Source: Atherix ibis (Eukaryota; Arthropoda; Insecta; Diptera; Athericidae). From it: a stretch of DNA of 64,000 bases. The notes under the pieces were generated by a model that saw only the letters and a list, made by a program, of their open reading frames with translations, made no database searches and had not been told where the DNA came from. Shown piece by piece: positions 1 to 12,800 of this stretch; within the stretch, counting starts at the first letter, position 1, and the number at the start of each line of letters is the position of its first letter. The translations under genes were made by a program, and so were the position numbers. Where the stretch lies: contig OY282606.1 in assembly GCA_958298945.1 (NCBI GenBank), positions 52,465,920-52,529,919 of the forward strand, given 5' to 3'.

Positions 1-1257
1 AAGCTTAAATCCGCTGTTTGGTCATTGATAACGTGAGTGAGCGTATTAAGCTATACCATTGGCGCGCGCTACTGTTTTTTATGAGTTTGACATCTGTCAA
101 TATTAATAAGTGCACACTGTCAGCAATTTCGTACAACAATATACATTTTTGCTTTCGTAATCACGTCTAGTTTTGTGTCAGAAAAAGAGCATATGCGGGA
201 AGCTCTGATTTTCTGCGTCAGTTTGAAGAAATCGGCTGCCGAATCGCATCGAATACTTATGGAGGCCTATGGTAACAGTGCTTTATCGGAAACAATGTGC
301 CAAGATTGGTTTCGTTGGTTCAAAGACGACAATTTTGACTTTTGGGACAAGAAGCGTGAAAATCGGAATAGGAAGGTTGAGGACCATCAATTGCAGGGTC
401 TTTTGGACGAAGACGATACCCAATCGCAAAAAATGCTCTTGGAGCAATTGGGTATTACTCAACCAGCCATTTCCATGTGTCTGCATGCCATGGGGAAGAT
501 TGGAAAGATCGGAAAATGGGTGCCGCATGAATTGAACGATAGGCAGATGGAGCGACGCCAAAGCACATGCCAAATCTTGCTCGTCAGACAAAAAAGAAAG
601 TCGTTCCTGCATCGGATTGTGACAGGCGATGAAAAGTGGATATATTTAGAGAATCCTTAACGCAAGAAATCTTGGGTTGATCCCATCTAATCATCTTCCC
701 CAAGACCAAATCGCTTCGGACGGAAGACGATGCTGTGCTTTTGGTGGGATCAGTAGGGTATCGTCTACTATGAGATGTTGAAAACTGGTGAAACTATAAA
801 TTCCCACCGCTACCATCAACAACTGATCAAATTGCACCGCGCTGTGCGTGAGAAAAAGACGGAATAATCAACAAAGCTGATTTTCCTCCACGACAACGCA
901 CCATCGCACCCGTCAAAAATGATCCAAAACTACTTGGAGACACTCAACTGGGAGGTGCTACCCCACCCGCTTATTCACCAGACCTGACCCCTTCCGACTA
1001 CCACCTGTTTTTGTTGATGGGCCACGCGCTCGCTGAGCAGCACTTCGATTCTAACAAAGACTTCCAAAAATGGCTTCATGAGTGGTTTGCTTCGAAAGAG
1101 AGGAAATTTTATTGTCGTGATATCCACAAATTGCCTGAGAGATGGAAAAATGTGTAGCTAGCGAGAGGAAGTACTTTCAATAAATTTGTTTTTTGCTTTC
1201 TATGAAAAAAAAACATGTGTTTTTTTTGACTAAAAAACAGCGGATTTACGCTTATAC
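1..1257 (+). mobile_element. Mariner family A copy 1 (mauritiana/Mos1-like), truncated at both ends
   Basis: The sequence opens inside the left terminal inverted repeat (AAGCTTAAATCCGCTG) and closes with its inverted partner at about 1231-1257. Intact relatives at 43610 and 48096 begin CCAGGTGTATAAG next to a TA target. Here the left tip is cut by the window edge. The right tip stops at CTTATACA and lacks the final CCTGG and TA, so the end itself has decayed or been trimmed. The interior encodes a broken transposase on the plus strand. Confidence 0.93.
163..1183 (+). pseudogene. Mauritiana-type mariner transposase, pseudogene
   Basis: A mariner transposase cuts and pastes its own element at TA sites, using an N-terminal helix-turn-helix DNA-binding region and a DD34D catalytic domain. 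Visible motifs are KKSAAESHR near the N terminus, the linker WVPHEL, catalytic Asp1 in VTGDEKW, Asp2 in LHDNAP and Asp3 near 998 in PSDYH. The usual length is about 345 residues. Breaks seen: the start codon that is ATG in copies at 43780 and 49214 is ACG here (163); a TAA stop lies at 658-660 at codon 166; a deletion precedes the Asp2 motif; and one C is lost in the stretch encoding PHPAYSP. The longest open stretch is 175-660. The close resemblance to Mos1 is from memory of that protein. Confidence 0.9.
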
Positions 1258-2625
1258 AAAAGTTAAATAGCATTACTTGAAAAATGTTTAAGATATTTTT
1301 ACAAAGAGAATTTAAATATTATTTTTTTTGGAAGGTCGCAAGAAAATGTATTTAATGAAGATATAAAATATTTTTTTCTGTAATTCAGCTAAAAATAGAT
1401 CTTTGTAAAAACAATTTTCTATTTAATATTAAAATAAAATATTTGAAAAGAAAAATGGTAGAACACGTGGATTTAAAAAATTTATTAATATCTTCTTTTT
1501 AAATTAACGTTAAAAATGTAGATCCTATTTTTTCTTAAAAATAAAATAAATATAAACTATCCCAACAAGTTTTTTTGAACAATTCTCTAAAAATATTACA
1601 AAATATCTAAAAATTGAAGTAGACTTTCAAAATTTTTTGGACCTAAAGAATATTCAAATCGAACTTTTTGGAGATTTGTGATCATTTCTATATTATTGTC
1701 AAGATTCAACAGTTGACAAAATCCAGTCAGTCAATTTTCATGGCACGATAAGTGCGAAAATTGATTTTTGATAAAGCGTGTTGTGCATAAATTACCGATC
1801 CTCAACGTAAGAAAATAATTTTGTATGAAAAAAAGGGTGATGTCGCTTCGAATTTAGTTTAATGCACTTTTTGAAACGAAAGTTGGGGTTAGGAGATAAG
1901 TCAGGACTGGGGACGATAAGTCACGACTATTGATATTTTCATCAAATTTTTTTTCGGCATTTCCCAATCACCGTCATAACAGGCAGTATCGATTATGAAA
2001 AGACATGCAAATTTTGTTGTGACTCCTTAGAATTGCACGCATTTTTTAATGAAAGAATTTTTTTTTATTGTCTACTATCCAAAAAAAGAGCATTCAAAAA
2101 TAATTTCTTATCGTTTTTTTTATTATTTGTTCTTGCAAAAAATAACCCCGTCATAACATTTGAAATAGTTTTTGATTCTTAGGAAAAATAGGTCCTTAAT
2201 TTTTCATCTAAAATAATGCATGATCCCCAATTGCTTCGCTGTAAGGTCATAAAAAAAAAACTAATATTTTTTCCTCAATTTCTTTTAATTGGATTTTATA
2301 AGTAAATTTGTTCGTCTATTTTATGGTGGAAGATGCATTTCCCCCCTCTCCCCTCTCAGAGAAAATTAATAGTATTTTTTTTTACGACGGATAACTTTGT
2401 TACGAACATAGAATAGAGCATTAACGATTTTTCGGACGATTTTGGATTGAAGGGATTGGATTAAAGAGGAATTGGAACGCTTATTAGAACCGCAAATGTT
2501 TAATTCCGTAAGCCCAGATCGGTTTTAAAATTATATTCTAAATTGAAAGTTTGTTTTTTTTTAATATCAGGTTTAATTGGTTTTCTAGTAGGCTAATTAG
2601 TAGTCGATAGCGTATATTAAGTTCT
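1258..2625. other. AT-rich non-coding stretch, nothing recognised
   Basis: This stretch has long A and T runs and stops in all frames. I see no terminal repeats, conserved motif or coding potential before the retrotransposon relic that follows. Confidence 0.6.
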
Positions 2626-2629
2626 TTAA

Positions 2630-3345
2630 TAATTTTGTGTTAGCGTGCTTTGTCTTTTGATGAAAGAGGGTATTTTTGCAGATGGTAAAGGTAACGTGAA
2701 CAGTTTTCTGCTCATTTACTTTTACTCTCCATCTCTTAAACCAGTCTTGGATATTTTTTAAAATGGACTGTAGGGATGTAAGAATTATGGTATAGCCCGA
2801 ATCAAAGTTTCGGTATTAGTTGAGATATTAAAAGTATAAATAATGTATAGGAGTGGACCACTAATACTGCCTTGAGGGACACCAGCTGTGATAGGGGATA
2901 TTTCGGGAATTTTCTGTATTAATAGCTATTTGGAAGTGATGTTGGAAGACGAAATAGGGAAGGAAGCTCTTTAGTTTTTAGAGTAGTCCAGAGTGACAGA
3001 CTCAATCAAAGGCTTGTACAGTACTCTTTTCGCTCAAGAGAGGACGCAATTAAATCAACCACACGATAATATTATGGGATTATGGAGTGTTTTGAACGGA
3101 AATCAAATTGGTGATCGGGAATAACTTGGTGATCGGGATAAAAGAGTTTTAAGAGAAGTTTCTCAAGATTGTTTCCAAAGATTGGTAATAAGCTGATATG
3201 TCCATATTGGGTTTGCCAATCATTTTGATGAAGGAGAAAATGGGTTGTATGAGAAATACTATAGAATATATACATTGTGAATACGAGAGCGTTCTTGGAG
3301 ATTTGTTTGAAGATCACAACCTTATCAAAAGCTTTTTTACTGGGA
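2630..3345 (-). pseudogene. Jockey-clade non-LTR retrotransposon, reverse transcriptase relic
   Basis: Read on the minus strand, a broken ORF gives successive blocks of a non-LTR reverse transcriptase. ISLLPIFGNNLEKLLLK and IPDHQFDFRSKHS match the fingers region. RVVDLIASSLERKEYC and QAFD (then a stop) match the first catalytic block. ITAGVPQGSISGPLLYIIYT matches the palm motif, and IQDWFKRWRVKVNEQK lies in the thumb-side region. These come in the right order between about 3320 and 2640 but need several frame changes. The YADD box, endonuclease and both ends were not found. The block pattern fits the jockey clade; the exact family cannot be named from sequence alone. It is a dead internal fragment. 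Confidence 0.85.
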
Positions 3346-3607
3346 AGTTGATGGATTAAATGTTTAATTCCGTATGGGGTAAAATTTTTGGGTGGAATGA
3401 AATTACGAGTTCATCAAAAAGTTTATCTTATCTTCTATGCCTTTTTGTGCAGTTGTGTTTTTTTGTGTTCAAAATCTGTTTTTCTTTGCAACAATAATAA
3501 GTCTCCACAAATGATATTTTTTTATTTCTCTATTAATTTTCTATTCTTACATGCTCTCTAAGAAGTTATTTTATTTTTTAATTTGTTTTTTTTTAAAAAA
3601 GTCAAAA

Positions 3608-3691
3608 ATTTGTGGAGAGTTATTGTCAATTTAAAGATAAATTTTTACAGCATTATACATTTGTGGAGAGTTATTGTCAATTTTAAAAAGA
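3608..3691. repeat. Direct repeat, 51-bp spacing
   Basis: The motif TTGTGGAGAGTTATTGTCAA occurs at 3610 and again at 3661, with related A/T-rich flanks, giving a two-copy tandem duplication of about 51 bp. Confidence 0.8.
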
Positions 3692-6600
3692 AATTCTTAC
3701 AACAAATTATGTCCCAACACCCGTCCTTAAAAATTAATCAACTTCACAAAAATATATTCTATAATTCAAAGTTTAATTCCTCTTGTCTCCCCGATTTTAA
3801 GTCTACACGTATTAGCTTCGGCACTTTTCTATGAGAATAAAAACTCTACAGTCTTAAAAGAAAAACAAATAAGATTCTCTCCTAAACTTGAAGTTTTTTT
3901 GGATTTTCGACCTTTTGTTACTCTGTGTAAGGGCAAAAAGTCTCCAAATGAAGGAGAAAATCTCATCCCTCTTGGATATAAAAAAAACTTCAATTCGCCA
4001 AAAGTACTCCAAAAATTTATGTTAACATTTATGACCGTACAAGTACAAGACATTCTTTTATGTTAATTTATTGAAGCCTCCCCACTTCAACTACAAATAT
4101 TTTCATGCACAACTAATTCTTGTCGGGTACAAAAACTTCGTTTTGAATTCAACAAAAAGAAAAGCGACCCAAAATGATAGAAAATGAAAAAAAAACACAT
4201 TTCCATAAACTTTGTCGTATCAATTTGTATTCATTAGGATGCCCCCCTTTCAGTTCCTCCTAATATGCGTTAATTCACTGAAATTTATTCAATATCATTT
4301 CTTTCTTATTTATTTTGATATTTGTTATTGTTGCTGCCGATATTCTGGCTTCGGCAGTTGACTCCCCTTCCCCAATACCAACCACACCAAAATAATATTG
4401 TACGAGGAAAGTGTTTTATGCAAACTTTGAATTTGCCTGGGACTAGTATTTGGATGCCGAAAAGCTCCCTTTCAGAAATCGAAAAAAAGTTCATGGAGAC
4501 TTATGTGGGTCAAGGGTGGATGGAGTGTTTATATTTTATCCACTAGTATTTTTAAACGTAATTTTTTAGTATCTCCGAAACACCGAATGAATAATTTCTA
4601 AGCAAAACTACCCTTAAATCAAGGGCAATTTTTTTTTTGCGTAATTCCTTCCAATTTTTTTGGTTATTTAGAATTTTTTAATTTTTTCGACTTTATTTTA
4701 TGGACTCAATTTGCATTTTTTTTTAAAAAATGTTTTAAGAAATATTTTGTTTTTCATTTGAAATTTATTTTCTTACTTCAGAAAGGTTTTTTTTTTTGTA
4801 TCGAAATTGATAAACACATTTTTTTTAAAGAAATTAAATAAAATAAAAGACTTGCAAGTATTTTAGATAAAAGTGAAAGTACGAAAATCGTTGTACAATA
4901 ATTTGCATAAAACGTGCAAAATATCAGCAAATTCATTCCAAAATCAATCTGGGGAGAGTCGAAAAATATGCTCTAAGCAACATTTTCAAAAGGAATTTAC
5001 CAACAACAAAAAATTAGAGTTAAAAAATATTTTAAAACAAAAATTTAAAAAAAATTCTACAAAAACTAAGGAATTTTTAAAAAAAAATTATAAAAAAAAT
5101 TTAAACAATCCGAAAAGTAAATTAATTTTAAATATATAAAAAAAAAATCGGAAACATAATTTTTATATTATTAATAAATAGTTTTTATTTCGAAATCTCT
5201 AAATTAAAAAACTTTTCGTTATTTACATTTTTTCTAATTTATTAAATTTTATTAAAAGTTTTTGATTTTTTCAATTAACCGATAATAATTTTCTCTTGTT
5301 TTTTTTTGGCTTTTTTATTAAATAATAAAATAAAATGTTTTGGTTTTAAATTTATAAAAAAAAATTATTAATTTAAAATATTTTTTTTTGTTTTTAATCT
5401 TAATTTTTTTTCGTTTTTTTTTTTAAAATAAAAATATTTGATTTTATTTTAAATTTATGCTATTATGTTGTTAATAAATTTAATATAATTATATTTGCAA
5501 ATGTTTTTAAAAGATTACTTACCAAATAAATAAGATTCTTCAGTTTTTACAGTTGCTCTTCTATTTTTTTTTTTTTTTGTAACAGTGGAAAAAAGAGTGA
5601 CAACCACTAAAAATTACCACATAAAATTCATGTCAATTTCTCGAAAATATTTTTAATAAAAATGATTTGAAAAAAATAAAAATAATAATCAAATAAGAAA
5701 ACTCAGTAAAAAAAATATATAACAAATCATATTCCGAAGAAAAAAAAACTGTTTGTCTTAAGAAAAAACCAAATATTTTTATTAATTTAAAAAAAAAATT
5801 ATTACAAAATTGTTTAAATGAAAACACAAGAAATAACAGTAAAATAAAAAATCTCTTCTAAAATGTTCTCTATAAGCCCCTTCACTAAAAATTCCTTAAA
5901 AATCCCTTAAAAACTCTTAAAAATGTTCACAATAAATTAGCACGTTTTTTTTTTGAAACAAAAAAAAATTGAAAAAAATTTGAAAAACCGATTTTTGCTC
6001 TCGCGGAATACTTTGACGAACCGGAAATATTGTCATTTGTCCTTGTCAAACTGCATTACAGATGCAAGCAAGAAAGTGAAACAGAAGAGGCAGAGATTAA
6101 AAAAAACAAACACTTTTCGAGTGTAAAATTAAATTTATTTTTAAGTTTTTTAATTTTGAAATTTTTTTAAATTTATTTTTCAATAATTTTTGGGTAGTTT
6201 TTTAGGAAGAAATTTCGCCATAAATTCTAAAAATTCTTATTTTAACTCTAAATTTACGATGAAAACGTGGAGATTTTTTTAACTATAAACAATAATTTTT
6301 AACACAAAACGCACACAATCATACAAAAAAATATAGTTTTTTGTTGTTGCTAAATTTCAGATACGAAAATTATCATCACAAATTTCACTTTTCGTTGTTA
6401 GTCTTTTTTTTTGTTGCTTTTGTTGCCTTCGCCTTGTCCTATTTATGTACCAACTCGTATGAACCGCACTGTAGGTCTTATTGCCTCATTAGAATTCTCT
6501 TAAGACGTCTTACAACATAATCTAATCACTTTAGTTCGAGCTCTCATCACCAGTTAAGCAGCTTAATTAATTTTTGTATCAATATTCATTAGACAAACCC

Positions 6601-7440
6601 CCTTTAACCGCCCACAGCTACTCAGGCGTAATCAAAAAGAAAAAAACAAAAAACAAAGGCTGTCCTCGTTTCGGTTTGATTTAATTCTTTTTTTTTGTTT
6701 CTTTTCAGTGAAGTTTTTCTCCTTTTTTCTTGTACGGATTTGCAATACTTTTTTTTAATCAAATTTCTTTTACTTCTTTTTAAACTTGTTTTTTTTTTGT
6801 CTTCTAACTTTTAAAAAAAAAAATTAAACACTTTTACTTTCAGTTTGTTCTTGACCATTTTTTTTTAATATTAACTTTCCTTTTCTTTCTTTTTTTATGT
6901 TTATTTACACTTAAAAATTGTAGTTTTTTTCTTGAGGGGAGGAAACTTTTTCCTACTAACAGAAAAAGAGGAAATTTTATTTTTAAATTATTTTTCTTTG
7001 AAGTTTTTTGTTTTTTTTTTGCAAAAAAAAAAAAATTAAAATTCTCCTAATTTCTTGGTTAGGATGAAGCAACCCGTTTTTGTTTTTGTTTTATTTTTAT
7101 TTTATTTTATTTAATTTATTTATTTTTTCAATAAATTTCAATTGAAACTTTGGCCAATCTTAGAAGCCGCTTTTTCGGTAAGTAAAATAATTTTGATAGA
7201 AAACTTTGGGATTTTTTTGGCAGTGCCTTTTGTGTATTGTTTATTCTCAAAAAAGATACTATCAGGACCAGAGACTTCTGATAGAAAACTGTCCAAAAAT
7301 TTTTGTTGTGTTGCCACTCGATCTCTTCCACTACAAGCATGGAATTTGGTCTGTTGTATTCGAGGTTCTGCCGTCGTACCTCCTATTCGTTCACATAAAA
7401 TAATAAAAACCGAATTTTCTATATGACAACAACCGATGTA
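3692..7440. other. AT-rich non-coding DNA
   Basis: Extremely AT-rich, with many homopolymer runs, especially 4600-5900 and 6100-7130. ORFs here are low-complexity Lys/Asn/Phe strings typical of non-coding A/T tracts. A slightly less AT-rich patch at 6430-6620 has no motif I can name. Confidence 0.6.
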
Positions 7441-7452
7441 CATACGTATATC

Positions 7453-8460
7453 ACCTTCTCACTCTGTCTCTCTTTCACTCTCTTTATCCGCACCGTTTGC
7501 ACATGAAGTTAATTTTTATATACGAACATAAATATGCTCCTACCCAATACTTGTGCTTATTTATGCATGCGTGTATGTAGGTGCGTACTCGGGTAAATAT
7601 GTGCACACAAACAACGGCTACACAACTATTTGCGGGTATATATGAAAATTCAATAAAATTCTAGATACGTTCCGGTAGATTTTTTACGTATGCACGAATG
7701 CATGTCGATGGATTTCGGGGTTTATTATGGAGCGACACCTAACAACCAAGCAACCGCCATGTTTGTGTATCGACTTGTGAATACTTTTTTGTACGCAAGT
7801 CGATGAAATCGCCAAACAAGAAATAGTCAACAAAATCGTTGCTGCTCTTGGACGAAATGACATTAAACAGACGCACACATGCTCACCGTCATCGCCATAC
7901 ACATTCGCACGAATCGTAAAAATATGCCGTGTTCATTCCAATGCAAAATGTGCGCTCGAGAACATGGCCGGCTGACATATTAGGCTGGTCTAGCTCCATC
8001 CAACGTTGAGGGCTCTTGTTCGTACTGTCGGCGACCCACAGCGACTAAGGGCATTTGTGGCCATGCATGTGTATGCGTAGCGAATGGTGCACCATTTTAA
8101 GCAAGAGAGCGACCAGAAATTTTATGGCTTGCTTTGTATATAACGTAAAAAAATCCCATATAAACAGGCAGCCATGGAATGAGTGTGTAGCTCTTTTTTG
8201 ATAGGATTAGCGACGGAAGGGGATGCGGCTGTTTGCCTGAGCACAGCCAGCGTTATTGTTTGGTGGTTCCTCTCGATACGAACGGAATAGCATTAACCCA
8301 AACAAGCAAATAGACTTCATTACGAGATGATGTACGACCTCGCGTTGGTTGTTGCCAGATACCGATGCCGATACCAATGCTGATGCCAATGCCGACGAAG
8401 GCGACGTTTTTTGTGATGGCCGCCTATACTCGTACTCGTACCGAAGCCATTCTGGATTTT
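7453..8460. promoter_or_regulatory. Candidate Polycomb response element / boundary (GAGA + PHO motif cluster)
   Basis: This GC-richer non-coding block stands out from its AT-rich surroundings. It has GAGA-factor type motifs (CTCTC at 7468 and 7478, GAGAG at 8105) and eight PHO cores, GCCAT on either strand, at 7756, 7894, 7964, 8060, 8124, 8171, 8416 and 8446. In flies, Polycomb response elements are recognised by dense PHO and GAGA sites, and the bithorax complex downstream of Abd-B contains several next to domain boundaries. The assignment is inference from motif density and genomic position. No ORF here looks like a real gene. Confidence 0.4.
8361..8397. repeat. Hexamer-like short tandem repeat
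   Basis: Degenerate hexamers of the type GATGCC / GATACC / AATGCC are repeated about six times. They produce spurious Met-Pro (plus) and Ser-Ala (minus) ORFs. Confidence 0.7.
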
Positions 8461-9460
8461 GGCCGTAAAATAGGCAAAAGTTCGATTGTGTATGCCCGCT
8501 ACCGGATAGCATTTTTCCTTTTCTCGCTACAATTTTATATTCCGGCGTCTCTCAATCTGTCCCTCTTCGTCCCACACGGATGGTAATTACCAGAATTTCT
8601 TGACATTTGCTCACATCGCGCTTTGGGCCTGGCTACATTTTTATTACTAATTGACATACGCACCCACACAAACTTCTGAAAACCAGGTTTACGTGTAGAG
8701 GCGAGCGTGTACGGCGCTTGGAACATCTTTATTGGCCTGATTGACATGCGAGCGACAGACAATCGACACTTCTTTTCGAGTGTGCGGACGATTTGTATTC
8801 AAAAGTATGGGCTACAATTTTGTTTAATCAAGCGCCAAGTTTTGATGAGAAATTCCACGGTTTGCAGGATACCACAAAATTCGTTGAAGCATATCAGAAC
8901 CCGACGACTTATTCCAATCACAAATAATAGTTCACCGGCGATGCCCACAACATGCTTTGTTACCAGGCGAATTTGCAACGAAAAAATAATATAAAATCTG
9001 GACAAGCGACTTGCGTTTTTGAAGAATTGACACAGTTTTTGCGTGCCTTGTTGGAATAGAAGATTTTCCGAAAGGGGGGCGAATAAATTATGCGGGTCTG
9101 AATTGCGACAATTGTTGTGATCCGAAAAAAGCTGCCAAGCGACTATTTCTGTCGCCCAAGTAAATGTTAAAAGCGCCGGTGGTGATTATTGAAATGACTC
9201 GCAGTGATACAATCATGGTGATTTTTTTTGTATGATGCAGTGTGGTCGGGTAGGGGAGGGGTTAACTAATTTTTTAAAAAATGACTGCGTGTCTAAATAT
9301 GCCAATGTAAATGAGGCTTTGCGGCAATTTAATCTCTACCAAAAATGAAATGCATTTTATTTTGCGAAAGGAACGAGGCGACTGAGATACAAAAGTGCGT
9401 CCTTTGATATCCTCAACGGCTTATATTAGCAATTTTTGTAGTTGCTATTACTGCAGTAAC
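8461..9460. other. GC-richer non-coding block
   Basis: Base composition stays mixed, with few homopolymers until about 9240. Short ORFs overlap on both strands with no family resemblance. It may continue the regulatory block to its left; I see no defined site. Confidence 0.35.
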
Positions 9461-10390
9461 GGGTATTCTGGTCGTCGATTGTTAAGGGCTCTGATTTTCC
9501 TTTAAGCATTTTTCTTAAAGTTACTTCCGTGACTTTTTTAGGACAATTTTTAGGTGATTTTCTTGGCCATCGAGTAAAATCTTATCAACGTTTGCCATAG
9601 TTTTTAAGATATAAATTTTAGCAAAATTAGTACCGCCTAACTGAATTAGTGCGGCAAATTTTTAGGAACAAATTTCGCTGAAAATTTCTACATTTTACAA
9701 TTTTCTTTAAAAATAAAATATAATTTTTGTTATTTGAAAATTTTCTACTAAAACTCATTTTGGGCTTATAGCTTAAAAAACTTTCCATTATTTATTATAT
9801 TTTTTAATCCAAAAAAAATAAATTTTCAAGTTTTTTTTCATGTCGAGGTGATTTTTTCATGTTTTTTTATTAATTTTTTACTTTAGAGCGGGTTCCGGGG
9901 AGAGGGGGTGGCGTGATGTTCATACTTTCAGATAAAAAAAAAATAACAAATTTATTTTCAGCTCGCAAAAAAGAATAATTTACAGCTAAAAATCCAATAA
10001 AAACAAAAATAAATCCATTTTCAAAAATTAGTTTTTTAAGTTCTCATTTTTTTAAAAAAAAGTGGGCACTCTAAGCTATAACCAAACAAAAAATGAATTT
10101 TTAAGTAGGGAATCCTTGTCTAAAAAAATATTAGAACAGCCAACTACAAGACCAACTGAACGAACAGCTATAAAAAAAAATCAGTCTGAGGTCTAGATTT
10201 CACAAAATGCTCAGCTGGAAAAATAGAGAAATTTTCAGACTCAAAAATATAGCAGTTTTTTAAAAAGAAACTGGTTTTTTTTTCAAACCCAACAAAATGT
10301 TTTAGATATAAAAGCTAGTGAATCCTTACCATATTATCAGTTAGAAAAAAGTGGGGACTCTCCATCCAAAAAATTAGAAAAAATAATCGC
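9461..10390. other. AT-rich non-coding DNA
   Basis: A/T runs dominate. A short G-rich patch lies near 9889-9915. No coding or repeat structure is recognised. Confidence 0.5.
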
Positions 10391-12800
10391 ACTTAATTCG
10401 CCGAAAGCAACGACTGAACTATAGCAACTTCCAATCTGCTTTTGAGCCAAAGCGCAATGAAACCGTAACTGATTAAGAAGACACCAAGTTTCAATACAGA
10501 AATCGCCCGACACACGAACACATATATACGAAAATTAATTTTGGAAAATCGAAAAAACTTACAAGGAAAAAAAAGGTGTTGCGAGCGGTGTGAGTGTTTG
10601 GGGAACTAACGACAGTTTGGTTTTTTTTCCGCCAGGTTAGCCCGGCGAATTAATTAGAAACTCGATGAATTACGGTGACATTTTCCATTCCGATAAACTG
10701 AGCCGCTCAGACACTAGTCGACAAAATACGAAAAACCAAAAGCAAAATCTGCAAAAACAGTCGCAGATTTCGTTTAGGGCGTAGTTCACGCCGTAACGGT
10801 TTTTAAAAATGAGTGCAAGATGCGCCGATACGAAGATACGCGGATATACTGGGGTGCTAGAAGATAAGCGACGACCTATAAACGTCCACTGGTGATCGCC
10901 GGCATTTGCGGAAATAGCGAGAACCAAAAAAAAATTATTTGACGCTAGGCAGCGAGTGATGGAATGTCGCGTGCGCGGTTACTTCAATTTATTGACGTTA
11001 ATTTCATTCCAAGATGCGGTCAAGATGATACGATGCCATTCGAGATGTTTGGTTTCTCAGGTATTAACAGAGCGAATTTGGAAGCATCACCTTAAAAGTC
11101 GCCACACCGTCGCCTGTAGACGCCACACGTTCAATGATGCGCCAGCGTTTATTAGACGTGCATAGGCGTTGCCTTTCAGCGCGCAATAGCCCCCGTTCTG
11201 CTGTAGAGTACGTACGAGCACCAAAACGATACGAAGCGACGGGTTTTAATGGCTGGTACGCCTGTGCCCTTTCTCTGTTACCTGACAGTCTTACCAAAAT
11301 TTATGATTAGTACTAATGGCCGGTAATATCCGAAATTTTGATACTGCTTCACTGTGTATCACAGTACATCCTGTTTTTGGTTGGACTGCTCTTCCTATTC
11401 GAACCTTTTAAGTTTGGGATTCAGATTGCCACCATTTTATCTCCCACTTCTTCTTGAAATAATATTAAAACACTAACTCATACCATCTTAATGGTTGATA
11501 CTGATTTTCAGATGAAAAGGATGGCAAGGAGAAGTTTAATTTAAATTTAGGATTTGACTATCAATTCTGGACGATATTTAAATGGCGTTCCTTGGGATTA
11601 TAAACACGCTGGGCTTAAGGCGTTTTTGTTCCGGGGTCCCATTTACATTTTGTTTGTTCCCGTAATTAAGCTTCGTTCCTAATTCCATCATCACCACAGC
11701 TTACGAGCTAGGAAACAGCCTACACCACGTACACATGGGATTGGGTAATTAGAATCAGAACTGAAAGATTAGAAATTCTATGAGCGTATTTCAGACCCCC
11801 GTTACGACTCAATCTGATTGTTTGCGTATCGTTCGCAGTCATCTCGGCAGGGTCTTCTTTAGTTCGATAACAAAAAAAGGTCCTTTTAACTGGAAAACTT
11901 TCTCAATCAAATATTCCCGATAAGATAAACTAGCATCGAGGCATGGATTCATTTCCATTTTATTTACTTTTAGCTCTTCTTCTAGTTTTTTCCTTATCCC
12001 CAATTCCCCTTGGAAAGTACTTTTCTCGTCCACCCTTAATTTCCTTTCGCAAAATATAACATTGAAAATTGCTGCAAATACCAAAGTTCATATTAGATTT
12101 CCATCAGGGCTGATTCGTTCGAATTTCTATCAGCAAGCAACCATCTTGCCACCCACCATATCTCCCCGCATCCTTCATCCTTTTTTTGTAATATCATGAT
12201 CCTTATATGCTTCTGTAATCCGACTTTTGTAAATAAGTCCATCTTTTTATTCGTCGTTCATATTTCTGCAGTCTCCCCACACCCCCCTCTCAACCGTAAC
12301 GACCATCATCCCCCATGGCAAATAATGTCAGGCGTTTATTTACCATCGATTGTGTTGTGTTTGTACGCGATTTTACTGTAAATATTTGCCTTTGAAACGA
12401 ATGCGATTTTCTACCACCAGCAACATTCCACGATCTTCGAATTTTTTGTCTTCTTCTTCTTATTCTTCTTATTTTCGCATCAATTTTCTCGGGTTGTTTT
12501 TATGGTTATTGCGCTACGATATCCGCCCTGCGTTGTATTTCTCCGTTCAATATTATCCCTGCTCTTATTTTCCATTTGGATCAGGAAAACCAATTGGCGA
12601 GTGATGTAATCTTTGACTTGCGTCTTTCGTACATCGCATCCTATATTGATTCGGGATGTTTTTTTTTTTTTTTACTACGAAATTTGCTGTTTTCCTTTGC
12701 TATTAGGGGTGAGTTTTTTGTACAACTTTTTTACTTCTTGTTCTTCATCTTCTTCTTGAATGTATTATAACCAAAAGGGACTTAAATGTACGTGCAAATA
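10391..12800. other. GC-richer non-coding block, CpG-rich around 10640-11290
   Basis: Between about 10640 and 11290 the DNA is rich in CG dinucleotides and free of A/T tracts. The rest to 12800 is mixed, with pyrimidine-rich parts. ORFs of 60-95 codons overlap on both strands and match no family I know. Position downstream of Abd-B makes a cis-regulatory role plausible, but there is no direct evidence. Confidence 0.35.

Noticed and set aside
4873..5139. 88-codon Lys/Asn-rich ORF
   Set aside because: Low-complexity translation of A-rich DNA.
8207..8586. ORFs rich in Met-Pro (plus) or Ala-Ser-Val (minus)
   Set aside because: They arise from the hexamer repeat at 8361-8397 and match no protein family.
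11839..12084. 81-codon minus-strand ORF with a Lys/Glu-rich centre
   Set aside because: Isolated, short and without recognisable domain or flanking gene signals.
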